This document shows positions 7,640-16,560 of a stretch of 64,000 nucleotides of DNA, piece by piece; position 1 is the stretch's first letter; every line of letters begins with the position of its first letter. Position numbers and translations under genes: made by a program. The stretch is from Lawsonibacter faecis (GTDB lineage: Bacteria; Bacillota; Clostridia; Oscillospirales; Oscillospiraceae), in assembly GCF_014287675.1 (NCBI RefSeq), contig NZ_JACOPQ010000006.1, positions 62,001-126,000 of the forward strand. The letters run 5' to 3'. The notes under the pieces were generated by a model. That model did not search any database and was not told the DNA's origin. It saw only the letters and a program-made list of their open reading frames with translations.

Positions 7640-8566
7640 TTAGAATAAATCCCGCTTTTTCAGAATGATGGCCGCAATGCCGATGATGACCGCGGCGATA
7701 ATCAGGGGAATCCACCAGAACTGCTCCAGCGGGAGGCCGCCGGTGATATTCATGCCATAGAACCCAAAAATGATGTTGGGGATGGTGAGCAGGATGGTGA
7801 TGGAGGTCAGGACCTTCATAATGACATTCAGGTTGTTGGAGATGACGCTGGCGAAAGCGTCCATCATACCGGAGATGATGGAGGAGTAGATATTCGCCAT
7901 CTCAATGGCCTGGCGGACCTCGATGAGCACGTCCTCCAGCAGATCGTGGTCGTCCTCATAGAGGGTGATGATGCGCCCGCGGAGAATTTTTTCCAGGGTT
8001 ACCTCATTGGCCTTGAGGGAGGTGTTGAAGTAGACCAGGGACTTCTCCAAATCCAGGAGCTGAATCAGCTCCTTGTTGCGCTGGGATTTATAGAGCTGGC
8101 GCTCCATGTAGTTGTAGATCTTGTCGATCTGCTTGAGGTACTGGAGGAAGCGCTTGGCCACCTGGAGGAGCATATAGAGGATAAAGCGGGTGCGCTTCTG
8201 AGTCTCGGCGTTCTTCACAAGTCCGTCCTGAAAGTCCTTGATGATGGAGGACTCCTTCAGGCAGACGGTGATGATGTGCCGCTCGGTGACGATGATGCCC
8301 AGAGGGAGGGTGGAGTAGACCACGGCGTCGTCCTTCTCCACAGCGGGCACATCGATGATGATCATGGTCTGGCCGTCCTCGGTGTCGATGCGGGAGGTCT
8401 CCTCCTCGTCCAGGGCGGCCCGGAGGAAGGTGGGCTCCACGTTCAGGGTAGCGGCCACGGTGTTCAATTCGTCCTCGCTGGGGTAGGTGAGGTTGACCCA
8501 GCAGCCGTCCTCCACCTGGTCCAGCTTGGTCATCTTGCCGTTAATGGTCTTATGGATGGTAAGCAT
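7640..8566 (-). CDS. corA: CorA-family magnesium (or divalent metal) channel
   Basis: The protein has 308 residues, the usual size for the family. A soluble alpha/beta domain and long helical stalk come first. Two C-terminal membrane helices lie near residues 245-265 and 280-300, with the signature Y-G-M-N between them and a basic tail, K-K-R-D-L-F. The GMN loop forms the mouth of a homopentameric pore that moves Mg2+ into the cell. Cobalt or nickel transport by relatives means the metal is an inference. The gene is monocistronic with a consensus promoter over 300 bases upstream, so expression is probably controlled through its long leader RNA. Confidence 0.9.
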   Translation of the reverse strand: MLTIHKTINGKMTKLDQVEDGCWVNLTYPSEDELNTVAATLNVEPTFLRAALDEEETSRIDTEDGQTMIIIDVPAVEKDDAVVYSTLPLGIIVTERHIITVCLKESSIIKDFQDGLVKNAETQKRTRFILYMLLQVAKRFLQYLKQIDKIYNYMERQLYKSQRNKELIQLLDLEKSLVYFNTSLKANEVTLEKILRGRIITLYEDDHDLLEDVLIEVRQAIEMANIYSSIISGMMDAFASVISNNLNVIMKVLTSITILLTIPNIIFGFYGMNITGGLPLEQFWWIPLIIAAVIIGIAAIILKKRDLF

Positions 8567-8889
8567 TCAAAATCACGCCTTTCCCGGCGCGTCGGGACCC
8601 AAAAATGGGCATAAAAATCCCCGCGCGCCTATAGTCTTTGCTGCCGCGCGGATTTTTAAGCATCATACCATCATCCAAACCCCGCACATGAGGACGGTGC
8701 TTGGATGGTTGCATGATACCCTCTGTCCGCGCCGCAATGCGGCGACATGGGCGTGCGGGCGCGGAGACGCAGAAACGTCCCCCGTCAGCTCCTATGCGCC
8801 GCGGTGGTTAAGGGATAAACACATTCTCGACTCAACGGGTCGCTGCTCACGGCGCATATCACTCCTTTTGGGCTTCAGATAACAGTAGT
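8567..8889 (-). promoter_or_regulatory. Structured leader of corA, candidate riboswitch ending in a terminator
   Basis: About 320 bases separate the transcript start from corA. In transcript order there is a closing stem TATGCGCCG/CGGCGCATA (8858-8850 with 8801-8793), a small GACG/CGTC hairpin, a CGCCGC/GCGGCG hairpin, and a long imperfect stem (8657-8720). Last is an intrinsic terminator, AAAAATCC/GGATTTTT (8656-8613), just before the gene. This layout is typical of a transcription-attenuating riboswitch. I looked for the M-box consensus GGTGAGGCTCCT and do not see it, so the class is unidentified. Confidence 0.55.
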
Positions 8890-8918
8890 ATTATAAGCCC
8901 GTCCCGCACGGATTGCAA
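8890..8918 (-). promoter_or_regulatory. Sigma-A promoter of corA
   Basis: On the minus strand TTGCAA (8918-8913), a 17-bp spacer and TATAAT (8895-8890). It fixes the length of the corA leader. Confidence 0.8.
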
Positions 8919-9010
8919 GGACAAGAATATGGGGTCGGCGGATTTCTTTGCGCAGACGGCTGAGCCCGGCGCAAAGCCGGCTCCCGCACGGCCTCGCCGG
9001 GGGACGCTGC

Positions 9011-9044
9011 AAAAAGCCCGGCCCGCATTCGCGGGCCGGGCTTG
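9011..9044 (-). terminator. Terminator after ftsZ
   Basis: AAGCCCGGCCCGC pairs with GCGGGCCGGGCTT, followed on the minus strand by TTTTTGC. It ends the division/wall operon about 10 bases after the ftsZ stop. Confidence 0.9.
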
Positions 9045-9053
9045 TCCACGGTC

Positions 9054-10184
9054 TTACTTCCCCTTGTTAAAGATCTTGAAGATGTCGGTAAAGGGGTCGT
9101 TATCGGGGTCCTCCGCCTCGGGCGCCAGGGGGATGGGGGCCTTGACGCCTCCGCCCTGCTGCTGGGCCTGGCCGGTCGCCTGCTTCTCCCCAGCGGCGGA
9201 GAAGGGCTGGCTGGACAGGCTGCTGCCCGCCTCCTCGAAGCCTGTGGCGATGACGGTAACGCGGATTTCGTCCTCCAGGTCGTTATCGAAGGCGGCGCCG
9301 AAGATGATGTTGGCATCCATATGGGCCGCCTGCTGGACCAGATTGGCGGCGGTCTCCACCTCCTCCAGGCCGATGTCCATAGAGCCGGTCACATTGACCA
9401 GAACGCCCCGGGCGCCGTTGATGGAGGTCTCCAGCAAGGGGCTGGAGATGGCCATCTTGGCCGCCTCCTCCGCCTTGTTCTTCCCGGCGGCCCGGCCCAC
9501 GCCCATGTGGGCCATGCCGGCGTTCTTCATGACGGCGGTCACGTCGGCGAAGTCCAGGTTGATGAATCCGGTATTGCTGATGAGGTCGGAGATGGACTGC
9601 ACCGCCTGGCGGAGCACGTCGTCGGCGATCTCAAATGCGTTCTGGAAGGTAATTTTCTGGTCGGTGGCAAACTTGAGGCGCTCGTTGGGAATGATGACCA
9701 GGCTGTCCACCCGGGTGCGCAACTCCTCAATGCCCTTCTCCGCCTGCTCCATACGGCGGCGGCCCTCAAAGGTAAAGGGCTTGGTAACCACGCCCACGGT
9801 CAAAAGGCCCATCTCCTTGGCGATATCCGCCACAATGGGGGCCGCGCCGGTGCCGGTGCCGCCGCCCATGCCCGCGGTGATGAAGACCATGTCCGCGTCC
9901 TCCAGGGCCTTGGAGATCTGGTTGCGGCTCTCCTCGGCGGACTTGCGGCCCACCTCAGGATTGCTGCCCGCGCCCTGGCCGCCGGTCAGCTTCTCACCAA
10001 TTTGAATTTTCTGGGTTGCACTGGAAACGGACAGCGCCTGCTTGTCCGTGTTGACTGCAATAAAATCGACGCCCTTCATACCGGCTTTTACCATCCGGTT
10101 GACCACGTTGTTGCCGCCGCCGCCGACGCCGATCACCTTAATGGTGACGACAGTATCGGGACCGGCGTCCAAACCAAATGCCAT
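9054..10184 (-). CDS. ftsZ: Cell division GTPase FtsZ
   Basis: The tubulin homologue that polymerises into the division ring. The protein has 376 residues. The GTP-binding signature GGGTGTGAAP is near residue 105, and the T7 synergy loop region (N-L-D-F-A-D-V) is near residue 210. After the globular core comes a Gln/Gly/Ala-rich linker, then a conserved C-terminal peptide ending D-P-F-T-D-I-F-K-I-F, which would bind membrane anchors. The gene is last in the dcw operon. No ftsA is found next to it, as in some Clostridia where SepF provides anchoring. ATG at 10184 follows AGGGGGAG. Confidence 0.97.
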   Translation of the reverse strand: MAFGLDAGPDTVVTIKVIGVGGGGNNVVNRMVKAGMKGVDFIAVNTDKQALSVSSATQKIQIGEKLTGGQGAGSNPEVGRKSAEESRNQISKALEDADMVFITAGMGGGTGTGAAPIVADIAKEMGLLTVGVVTKPFTFEGRRRMEQAEKGIEELRTRVDSLVIIPNERLKFATDQKITFQNAFEIADDVLRQAVQSISDLISNTGFINLDFADVTAVMKNAGMAHMGVGRAAGKNKAEEAAKMAISSPLLETSINGARGVLVNVTGSMDIGLEEVETAANLVQQAAHMDANIIFGAAFDNDLEDEIRVTVIATGFEEAGSSLSSQPFSAAGEKQATGQAQQQGGGVKAPIPLAPEAEDPDNDPFTDIFKIFNKGK

Positions 10185-10253
10185 AAGACTGCTCCCCCTA
10201 TGTAAAAGAAAGTGAAATTTTTCTTTTTCTACAAATTATGGTATCTCCAGATT

Positions 10254-10622
10254 CTACTCTTGGACTATATCTTGTTCTATTTTAGCCCCCTTTGGGCGCG
10301 AGGTCAAGAGTTCCCTGCGGATTTCCGCAAAGTTTTGGAACAATCTTGTGCCAAAAACCAAAACCGCAGCCAGGTAGAGGGGCAGGCCCAGCTTGTCCCC
10401 CAGCCAGGCCAGGAAGACGGCGATAACGGCGTTGCCGAAAAAGCCAGAGAGGAAGATGGAGAGTTTGAAGGTTTTCTTGATCCGGGCGTTCATGCCGCCC
10501 AGCGCGGAGTCCAGGGCGGCCAGCAGGCCGGTGGCCACATAGAGGCTTAAATGGCTGGGCACATGCCAGGGCAGGAAGCAGCCGATGACCAGGCCGACAA
10601 TCAGGCCGATAAGCTCAATCAT
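10254..10622 (-). CDS. sbp: Small basic family protein (DUF1290, Sbp)
   Basis: A membrane protein of 122 residues with three hydrophobic segments near residues 3-18, 25-42 and 55-72, plus a charged tail. Family and position match the DUF1290 'small basic protein', which in Bacillus and Clostridia lies between DUF881 genes and ftsAZ. Its biochemical role is unknown. Its ATG overlaps the DUF881 stop by four bases (ATGA), so the two are translationally coupled. ftsZ follows after about 70 bases. Confidence 0.85.
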   Translation of the reverse strand: MIELIGLIVGLVIGCFLPWHVPSHLSLYVATGLLAALDSALGGMNARIKKTFKLSIFLSGFFGNAVIAVFLAWLGDKLGLPLYLAAVLVFGTRLFQNFAEIRRELLTSRPKGAKIEQDIVQE

Positions 10623-11383
10623 CCCACGCCCTCCTCTGTGCCCGCGTTCCCGGCCGTGGCAGGCGCGGCGTACCGGAACTCAATCACTCCGGAGTACTTG
10701 GGCACCAGCAGCTTCTCGCTGGCAGTGACCTTCACCTCGATCTTCCACTGGCCCAGCACGTCCACCACGCCGCCCCGCATGGTGAGCGCGTTATAGAGGG
10801 TGGTCGGGTCCCCGACGGCGTTGAACACAAAGGGGGCGGTATAGCGGCGGCCGTTGACGATGACCACCGATCCGGCGCAGCGGATTTCGCTGGTGGCCAG
10901 CAGCCGCTCGCCGTTGAGTGAGATGGCCTCCGCCCCGGCGTCGCGCAGCTCGTTGACCACACTGAGCAGGTCGTTGTCGTGGATGATGTAGTCGGCCTCC
11001 TCGCCGGTGATGTTGGCGACGGTGGAGTCCCGCAGGCTGACCATTACGCCGGGGCCCTCCACGTCCACCAGTCCGGCCTCCATCTGAAGCTTTGAGAGCT
11101 CCGCCTTCAGCGCCTCGCTCTGGCTGCTGCCCGAGGCGGCGGCGTCCCGGTAGGTCTGGAGCTCCGCCTCGGTCTGGTCCAGCTGGGCCTGGAGCTTCTC
11201 GGACTTGTCCACCTCGTCGTTGTAGAGATTCTGGAGGGTCTCCAGCCGCCCTGCCCCGGCGGCGTCCGCCGCCGAGTTCACCTTGACGCTGCGCAGCTGG
11301 ACCGCCAGCAGAATCCCCAGCACCACGCAGACCGCGCCGATGGCCAGTTCGCCCCGGTTCTTCTTCGTCTTTGCTTTTTCCAT
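10619..11383 (-). CDS. DUF881 family protein (YlxW/YlxX-like)
   Basis: The protein has 254 residues. There is an N-terminal basic stretch, one membrane helix near residues 13-28, a coiled-coil region near residues 45-90, then an extracytoplasmic DUF881 domain with the typical N-E-L-R-D-A-G-A-E-A-I-S-L-N-G-E-R stretch. The family occurs next to ftsZ and ftsQ in Firmicutes and is presumed to act in envelope or division processes, without a defined activity. It overlaps sbp by four bases. Confidence 0.85.
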   Translation of the reverse strand: MEKAKTKKNRGELAIGAVCVVLGILLAVQLRSVKVNSAADAAGAGRLETLQNLYNDEVDKSEKLQAQLDQTEAELQTYRDAAASGSSQSEALKAELSKLQMEAGLVDVEGPGVMVSLRDSTVANITGEEADYIIHDNDLLSVVNELRDAGAEAISLNGERLLATSEIRCAGSVVIVNGRRYTAPFVFNAVGDPTTLYNALTMRGGVVDVLGQWKIEVKVTASEKLLVPKYSGVIEFRYAAPATAGNAGTEEGVG

Positions 11384-11438
11384 TTGGTTCTCCTTGCCTG
11401 TTGTCCGTCGTGACGTGAAGAGACTGTCCCGTCCCTCG

Positions 11439-12206
11439 CTACGAATAGGGTATCAAATGGATCTCGTTCTCATCCAGCGTAAAATCCAGGATACCCGTGT
11501 CATTCTCAGGCAGCGTCTTTGCCGCCTCAATCACCGCGCGGACCGAGCGGTCAAAGTCGGTGGTCATGGGCAGGCGCACGGTAAAACGGCCGCCGTACTT
11601 CATCTCAATGGCATTGAGGGCGGTCAGGTCGAAGCTCTCCGCCTGTCCCGCCACGGCGTGGCGGGACAGGGCCTGCAGGAGCTGGGCGAGACTTTCCAGC
11701 TTGTGCTGCTGCTCCTCCGCCACCCCCAGCTTCCTTCCCACGGCAGGCGCCGCGGGGCTGAGGCCGGTCACCTGGGGATAGCCGGCAATGCCGGCCTGAT
11801 CGGTGCGCTCCAGAATCTGAATCTTCTCATCCAGAATCCACCATGCGCCGTCCCCCTGTATGGCGGCCACGGCGGTGCGCTCCGTGACCCGGATCACCAG
11901 CGTGTCAGGCAGGCGGCAGGAAATCGCCACCTCCTCCACATAGGGCAGCCGCTCCAGGATCTGCCGATAGGTCCCGACCCTGTTGAGGGCGAAGAGGTTG
12001 TCCCCCTTCTCCACCTCGGCGGCCTCGATAATCTGCCCCGCGGAATAGCGGGAGTTTCCCTCCACCTCGATATTGTCCACCCGGAAAAAGACCACGCAGC
12101 CGACAATAATGGCGGCGAGAATGACCACCACGGACAGCAGTTTATAGAGGAAGCCGAAGCGTCCCCTGTTCCGCCGCCGTCCGCGATTACTTCTTCTCGC
12201 CGCCAT
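11439..12206 (-). CDS. ftsQ: Cell division protein FtsQ/DivIB
   Basis: A bitopic division protein of 255 residues. A basic N-terminus (R-R-S-N-R-G-R-R-R-N-R) is followed by one membrane helix near residues 23-43. A POTRA domain comes next (about 47-115, V-D-N-I-E-V-E-G-N-S-R-Y-S to E-R-T-A-V-A-A-I), then the beta-domain. It scaffolds FtsL and DivIC at the septum. The ATG at 12206 is preferred over 12221 because GGGAGCGGAG precedes it at usable spacing. A gap of about 315 bases separates it from murA, so transcription may restart or be modulated there. Confidence 0.88.
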   Translation of the reverse strand: MAARRSNRGRRRNRGRFGFLYKLLSVVVILAAIIVGCVVFFRVDNIEVEGNSRYSAGQIIEAAEVEKGDNLFALNRVGTYRQILERLPYVEEVAISCRLPDTLVIRVTERTAVAAIQGDGAWWILDEKIQILERTDQAGIAGYPQVTGLSPAAPAVGRKLGVAEEQQHKLESLAQLLQALSRHAVAGQAESFDLTALNAIEMKYGGRFTVRLPMTTDFDRSVRAVIEAAKTLPENDTGILDFTLDENEIHLIPYS

Positions 12207-12520
12207 TTGCTCCGCTCCCATTTCCGGCGGAGTCCACGCCCCGCCGGATTTTTCTTTCTGGTGTCTGTTTTAAAACCCGCAAAACACCGAATGAACGACC
12301 ATTTTGCCGCCTTGCGGCCCCAGTTTATCTTGCAGTCCGTCAGGATTCCTGCATAAAATTGGTCTGCCCGACGGCAAAAGCCGCCGCCCATTCGTCATTC
12401 CGCACATTTTAAAGCAGATTCTAGTATATCGGATAAACCGAAATAATGTGTAAGGAATTTCTTAATTTTTACGGACCCGGCGCCGGGCGGTTCTCCGGCC
12501 CGCGCCGGTCTCCGCCACCG
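12207..12520. other. Gap between murA and ftsQ containing a dispersed repeat
   Basis: No gene is seen. Bases of about 12268-12391, read on the plus strand, resemble the minus strand of 26381-26262. Shared runs include TGTTTTAAAA-like, CAGTT(T)AT, TCCGTCAGGATTCC and CCCGACGG. This appears to be an intergenic repeat family different from the 3'-end hairpin elements. Confidence 0.5.
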
Positions 12521-13771
12521 TCACGCGGTCCGGACAATTTCAGCGCCCAGACTGCGCAGGGCAAGCTCCAGGTCGTGGTATCCCCGGTCGATGTGGTGCA
12601 GGCCCGTGATCTCGCTGCGCCCCTCCGCCCCCAGGGCGGCCACCACCAGGGCCGCGCCGCCCCGCAGATCGGAGGATTTGACCGCCGCGCCGTGGAGCCT
12701 GGGCACGCCGCAGACCACGGCCACCTTGCCCTCCACCCGGATGTCCGCCCCCATGCGGGAGAGTTCATCCACATGGCGGTAGCGGCTCTCAAAGATATTC
12801 TCCACGAAGACCGAGGTTCCCGTCCCCTTGCACAGCGCCGCCATCAGGGGGGCCTGGGCGTCGGTGGGAAATCCGGGATAGGGCGCTGTCCGCACCGGCC
12901 GCACGCCCTTGAGGGGTCCGTCGCAGCGGATGCGGATGTGGTCCCTGCCGCTCTTCACGGCGCAGCCTGATTCGGCCAGCGCCGCCGTGACGGTGGACAG
13001 ATAGGCATAGTCGCAGCCGGTCACGTCCACGTCGCCCCCGGCCGCTGCGACGGCGGTGAGGTAAGTAGCGGCCACAATGCGGTCGGCCATGACAGTATGC
13101 TCCCCGCCGTGGAGCCGCCCGGCGCCCTCAATGGTGATCACCGAGCTGCCTGCGCCCCGGATCTTCGCGCCCATGGCCAAAAGAAAATTCTGCAGGTCCA
13201 CAATCTCCGGCTCCCGGGCGGCGTTGGTGATGGTCGTGGTCCCGTCTGCCGCGGCGGCCGCCAGCATGGCGTTCTCGGTGGCCCCCACACTGGGGATGGA
13301 GAGCACGATATCCCCGCCAGTCAGGGCGCCGGTGCAGTGCAGGGCGCTCCCCCGCTCCTCAATCCCGGCCCCCAGGGTGCGGATGGCCGCCAGATGCAGG
13401 TCGATGGGCCGGGGGCCCAGCTCACAGCCGCCGGGGGTGCAGAGGGTCGCCTCCCCCATGCGGCCCAGAATGGCCCCCAGGAAGATCACCGAGGATCGCA
13501 TCTCCCGCATCAGTTCGTCGGGCACGTCGCAGCGCGTCAGGTGGGAGGCGTCCACCGTGATGGTGTCCCCCTCCCGGACCGCCTTACAGCCCAGATGTCT
13601 CAGAATTTCCAACGAGGCGGCCACGTCGGACAGGTCGGGGCAGTTGTGGATTACGCTCTCCCCCTCCCCCAGGATGGCCGCCGCCAGTATGGGCAGAACG
13701 CTGTTCTTTGCCCCATGTACCCGGACGGAACCCGTCAAACGGTTCCCGCCCTCCACCAGAAAAGCACTCAT
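12521..13771 (-). CDS. murA: UDP-N-acetylglucosamine 1-carboxyvinyltransferase
   Basis: First committed step of peptidoglycan precursor synthesis: transfers enolpyruvate from PEP to UDP-GlcNAc. The protein has 416 residues, normal for the family. The catalytic cysteine, also the fosfomycin target, is present in C-T-P-G-G-C-E-L-G-P-R-P-I-D-L-H near residue 115. The N-terminal substrate loop G-A-K-N-S-V-L-P is intact. The start at 13771 is preceded by GGAGG; the frame extends to 13789 but that ATG has no RBS. The gene lies between murG and ftsQ in the dcw operon. Confidence 0.95.
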   Translation of the reverse strand: MSAFLVEGGNRLTGSVRVHGAKNSVLPILAAAILGEGESVIHNCPDLSDVAASLEILRHLGCKAVREGDTITVDASHLTRCDVPDELMREMRSSVIFLGAILGRMGEATLCTPGGCELGPRPIDLHLAAIRTLGAGIEERGSALHCTGALTGGDIVLSIPSVGATENAMLAAAAADGTTTITNAAREPEIVDLQNFLLAMGAKIRGAGSSVITIEGAGRLHGGEHTVMADRIVAATYLTAVAAAGGDVDVTGCDYAYLSTVTAALAESGCAVKSGRDHIRIRCDGPLKGVRPVRTAPYPGFPTDAQAPLMAALCKGTGTSVFVENIFESRYRHVDELSRMGADIRVEGKVAVVCGVPRLHGAAVKSSDLRGGAALVVAALGAEGRSEITGLHHIDRGYHDLELALRSLGAEIVRTA

Positions 13772-13947
13772 ATCGTCCGTCCTCCGCATAGTTGGTCTTG
13801 GTTCACTCAGGCCATACTATGCGCTGAGGACAGTGCAAGTGAAACATGAAAAATGAAAAGGGAAAAGGCTTTTGCCGGAAAATGCTTCTAAAACGCATCA
13901 TAATGACGGGATTCCGCTCTTTGACTTACTCGGGCTGTCTCGCTTTT

Positions 13948-15078
13948 TCATTTTTCCCTTTTCTCCAGCCTCATCAGCGTCTCGTAGATTTTCTCCGCCG
14001 CGTCGGGGACCGCCATCTCTGTGAGGGCCCGGCTCATGGCGGAGCGCCTGGCTTTGTCGCCCAGCAAATCCGCCGCCGTCCCGTAGAGCCGCTGCGGGGT
14101 GCACTCGCTCTCGGGGAGGAGCACGGCGCCCCCCGCCCCGGCCAGCACCTTCGCGTTTTTGGTCTGGTGGTCGGCGGTGACATTGGGCGAGGGCACCAGA
14201 ATGGATGGCTTGGCGATGGCCGCCAGCTCTGAGATGGTCGACGCGCCGGAGCGGCAGATGACCAGATCGGCGGCCGCCATGGCGACCGGCATATCGTAGA
14301 TATACTCCCGCACCTCCACCGCCGGGTGGGCGCTGAGGCTCACGCCCTTGCCCCCCAGCTCCTTGGTGAGGCGGGAGAAGTCCCGGCCCGCGCCGTGGAG
14401 GTGGTGGAAGGGCTCCCCCGCGTCGCACTCCATGCGGATGAACTCGGTCATCATCCCGTTCATGACCTGCGCCCCCAGGCTGCCCCAATAGGAGAGGACC
14501 ATGGGCCGCTCGTCGGAGAGTCCCAGGCGGGAACGGGCCTCCCTCCTGGTATACTGGAAGAAATCGCCCCGGACGGGGGTGCCGGTGACCACCACCTTCT
14601 CGGGGCAGTCATAGTAGCTCCTGCTCTCCTCAAAGCCCACCATTACGGCGTCCACTACCTTGGAGAGCGTCTTGGTGGTAAGGCCGGGGACGGCGTTGGA
14701 CTCGTGGACGGCGGTGGGGATGCCCCGGCGCGCCGCGGCGTTTACCACGGGGTAGGAGGCGTATCCCCCGGTGCCCACCACCAGGTCCGGCTGGAAGTCG
14801 TCCAGAATGGCGTTCGCCTGCTTCTTGGACTTGTTCATATTCAGGACGGTCTTGACATTGTGCCCGACGGCGGCGGGGCTCAGGGAGCGCTGGAAGTTGG
14901 TGATGGTGACGGTCCGGATCTCGTAGCCCTCTTTGGGCACCAGCCGGGTCTCCATGCCGCCGTCCGCCCCCACGAAGAGCACCTGGCACCCCTCCTCCCG
15001 CTGCTGGAAGAGCCGCGCCAGGGCCACGGCGGGGTTGATATGGCCCGCGGTACCGCCGCAGGTAAATAGTATCTTCAT
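13948..15078 (-). CDS. murG: Lipid II synthase MurG (GlcNAc transferase)
   Basis: Adds GlcNAc to lipid I on the inner face of the membrane. The protein has 376 residues. The first glycine-rich loop is T-C-G-G-T-A-G-H-I-N-P at residues 6-16, the second loop is Y-W-G-S-L-G-A near residue 195, and the donor-site signature is C-R-S-G-A-S-T-I-S-E-L near residue 265. The start at 15078 matches the family; upstream in-frame codons to 15153 have no support. It sits between ftsW and murA, so lipid II synthesis and its flippase/polymerase partner are co-expressed. Confidence 0.95.
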   Translation of the reverse strand: MKILFTCGGTAGHINPAVALARLFQQREEGCQVLFVGADGGMETRLVPKEGYEIRTVTITNFQRSLSPAAVGHNVKTVLNMNKSKKQANAILDDFQPDLVVGTGGYASYPVVNAAARRGIPTAVHESNAVPGLTTKTLSKVVDAVMVGFEESRSYYDCPEKVVVTGTPVRGDFFQYTRREARSRLGLSDERPMVLSYWGSLGAQVMNGMMTEFIRMECDAGEPFHHLHGAGRDFSRLTKELGGKGVSLSAHPAVEVREYIYDMPVAMAAADLVICRSGASTISELAAIAKPSILVPSPNVTADHQTKNAKVLAGAGGAVLLPESECTPQRLYGTAADLLGDKARRSAMSRALTEMAVPDAAEKIYETLMRLEKREK

Positions 15079-15191
15079 AATCGTTGTCCCTTCATGAGAG
15101 AAAAAGGCAAAAAGCCGACCCCTCCGCATTTGTTCACCGTGGGAGCATCCCACCCGTGCGGCGCGCCTTTTTCTTTGCCTTCTTTTTTCTT

Positions 15192-16409
15192 CTACCCCTG
15201 CCTGGGCGCGGGTATCTGTCTTGAAACGCTCAGCACGATGCCCATCTCCAAAAGCTGTATCATCAGCGCCGACCCGCCATAGCTGAAGAAGGGCAGCGAG
15301 ATGCCGGTGACGGGGATCAGGTTGGTGATAACCGCGATGTTGAGGAAGACCTGCACCGCCATCAGCGTGGTGATGCCCACCACCAGCAGCGCGCCGAAGC
15401 GATCCCGGGAGTGGATGGCAATCCAGTAGCCCCGGATGATGAGCAGGGCAAAGAGGATGAGAATAATGGCCGCGCCGATATAGCCCAGCTCCTCGCAGGC
15501 GATGGAGAAGATGTAGTCGTTTTCGGGCTCCGGGAGATAGAGGAACTTCTGCCGGGAGTTGCCCAGGCCCACGCCCAGCAGTCCGCCGGATCCAACGGCG
15601 TAGAGGGACTGAATGGTCTGGTAGCCCTTGCCCAGGTAGTCGCTCCAGGGGTCCTTCCAGATGGCCAGGCGGCTCGCCATGTAGTCGGTATTATTCATGA
15701 TGAACCAGAGACCCAGGCCCGCCGCGGTGCCGCCGCCGATGAACCAGTACATCTTGATGCCCGCGGCGAAGAGGATAGACGCCCCTGCCACCAGAATGAG
15801 GATGGTGCCCGACATATGGGGCTCCATCAGCATCAGGCCGGCCACCGCCACCAGGACCACCCCGTAGGGGATGAGCTCCAGCAGGCCGATGCGGTCCATC
15901 GCGTCGAAGAGGCGCCCGGAGAGCTTGCGGCGGTCATACTTCTTCTTTTTCTCCGTGTCCCGCTTGGACAGACGCGCCGCAAAGAAGAGGATGACCCCCA
16001 GCTTGGCGACCTCCGAGGGCTGGAGACTGCCGATACCGGGCACGCGAATCCAGCGCTGGGCGCCGACAGTGGACTTGCCGTAGCCGAAGGGGAAGACCAG
16101 CACCAGCAGCACGAAGGCCGCAATCAGGGCGAAGACCGACATCCAGCGGAACTGCTGGTAGTTCATCTTGGAGGTGATGTACATGATGACCACGCCCGCC
16201 GCCGCGAAGATAGCCTGGCGCACAAAGTAGAAGGTGGGGTCGTGCTTGGCGACGGTGGGATCGTAATAGGCCGAGGCATAGGAGGCGGAGAACACCATTA
16301 CCAGGCCGATGCCGGTGAGCATGAGCACCAGCATCAAAAACGGCAGATCCATGGGTCCCCGGGCCAGCTGTTCCTCGACCGTCAGATCCCGCTTCATTTT
16401 CTTGGCCAC
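15192..16409 (-). CDS. ftsW: Lipid II polymerase FtsW (SEDS family)
   Basis: A SEDS glycosyltransferase that polymerises lipid II with its partner class B PBP. The protein has 405 residues and about ten membrane helices. Family motifs seen include G-K-S-T-V-G-A-Q-R-W-I near residue 95, Y-Q-T-I-Q-S-L-Y-A-V-G-S-G-G near residue 270, and P-V-T-G-I-S-L-P-F-F-S-Y-G-G-S near residue 365. It could be SpoVE, the sporulation paralogue, but the position next to murG and mraY favours a division role. The start is GTG at 16409 behind AGGAGG. Confidence 0.93.
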   Translation of the reverse strand: MAKKMKRDLTVEEQLARGPMDLPFLMLVLMLTGIGLVMVFSASYASAYYDPTVAKHDPTFYFVRQAIFAAAGVVIMYITSKMNYQQFRWMSVFALIAAFVLLVLVFPFGYGKSTVGAQRWIRVPGIGSLQPSEVAKLGVILFFAARLSKRDTEKKKKYDRRKLSGRLFDAMDRIGLLELIPYGVVLVAVAGLMLMEPHMSGTILILVAGASILFAAGIKMYWFIGGGTAAGLGLWFIMNNTDYMASRLAIWKDPWSDYLGKGYQTIQSLYAVGSGGLLGVGLGNSRQKFLYLPEPENDYIFSIACEELGYIGAAIILILFALLIIRGYWIAIHSRDRFGALLVVGITTLMAVQVFLNIAVITNLIPVTGISLPFFSYGGSALMIQLLEMGIVLSVSRQIPAPRQG

Positions 16410-16430
16410 GGTCCATCACCTCCTTTTTAT

Positions 16431-16456
16431 CGGGCGGCCATCGGCCGCCCCTGCCT
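16431..16456 (-). repeat. REP-like hairpin
   Basis: On the minus strand GCAG is followed by GGGCGGCC-GAT-GGCCGCCC. It resembles the GTAG-plus-hairpin REP at 32168-32193 but with a changed tetranucleotide. It lies in the mraY-ftsW gap. Confidence 0.4.
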
Positions 16457-16560
16457 TGTTCCGGGGCCCCACGGTGGGGCGGCGCGGGTGCGCCGAAGGA
16501 CGGTGGAATCACTTTCCACGCCGCAGCTGAAAGCCCCGGGAGACCCATTTGGCACAGGCG

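Noticed and set aside
8567..8889. M-box (Mg2+) riboswitch assignment for the corA leader
   Set aside because: The conserved GGTGAGGCTCCT region and its usual partners are not visible, so only an unidentified leader is claimed.
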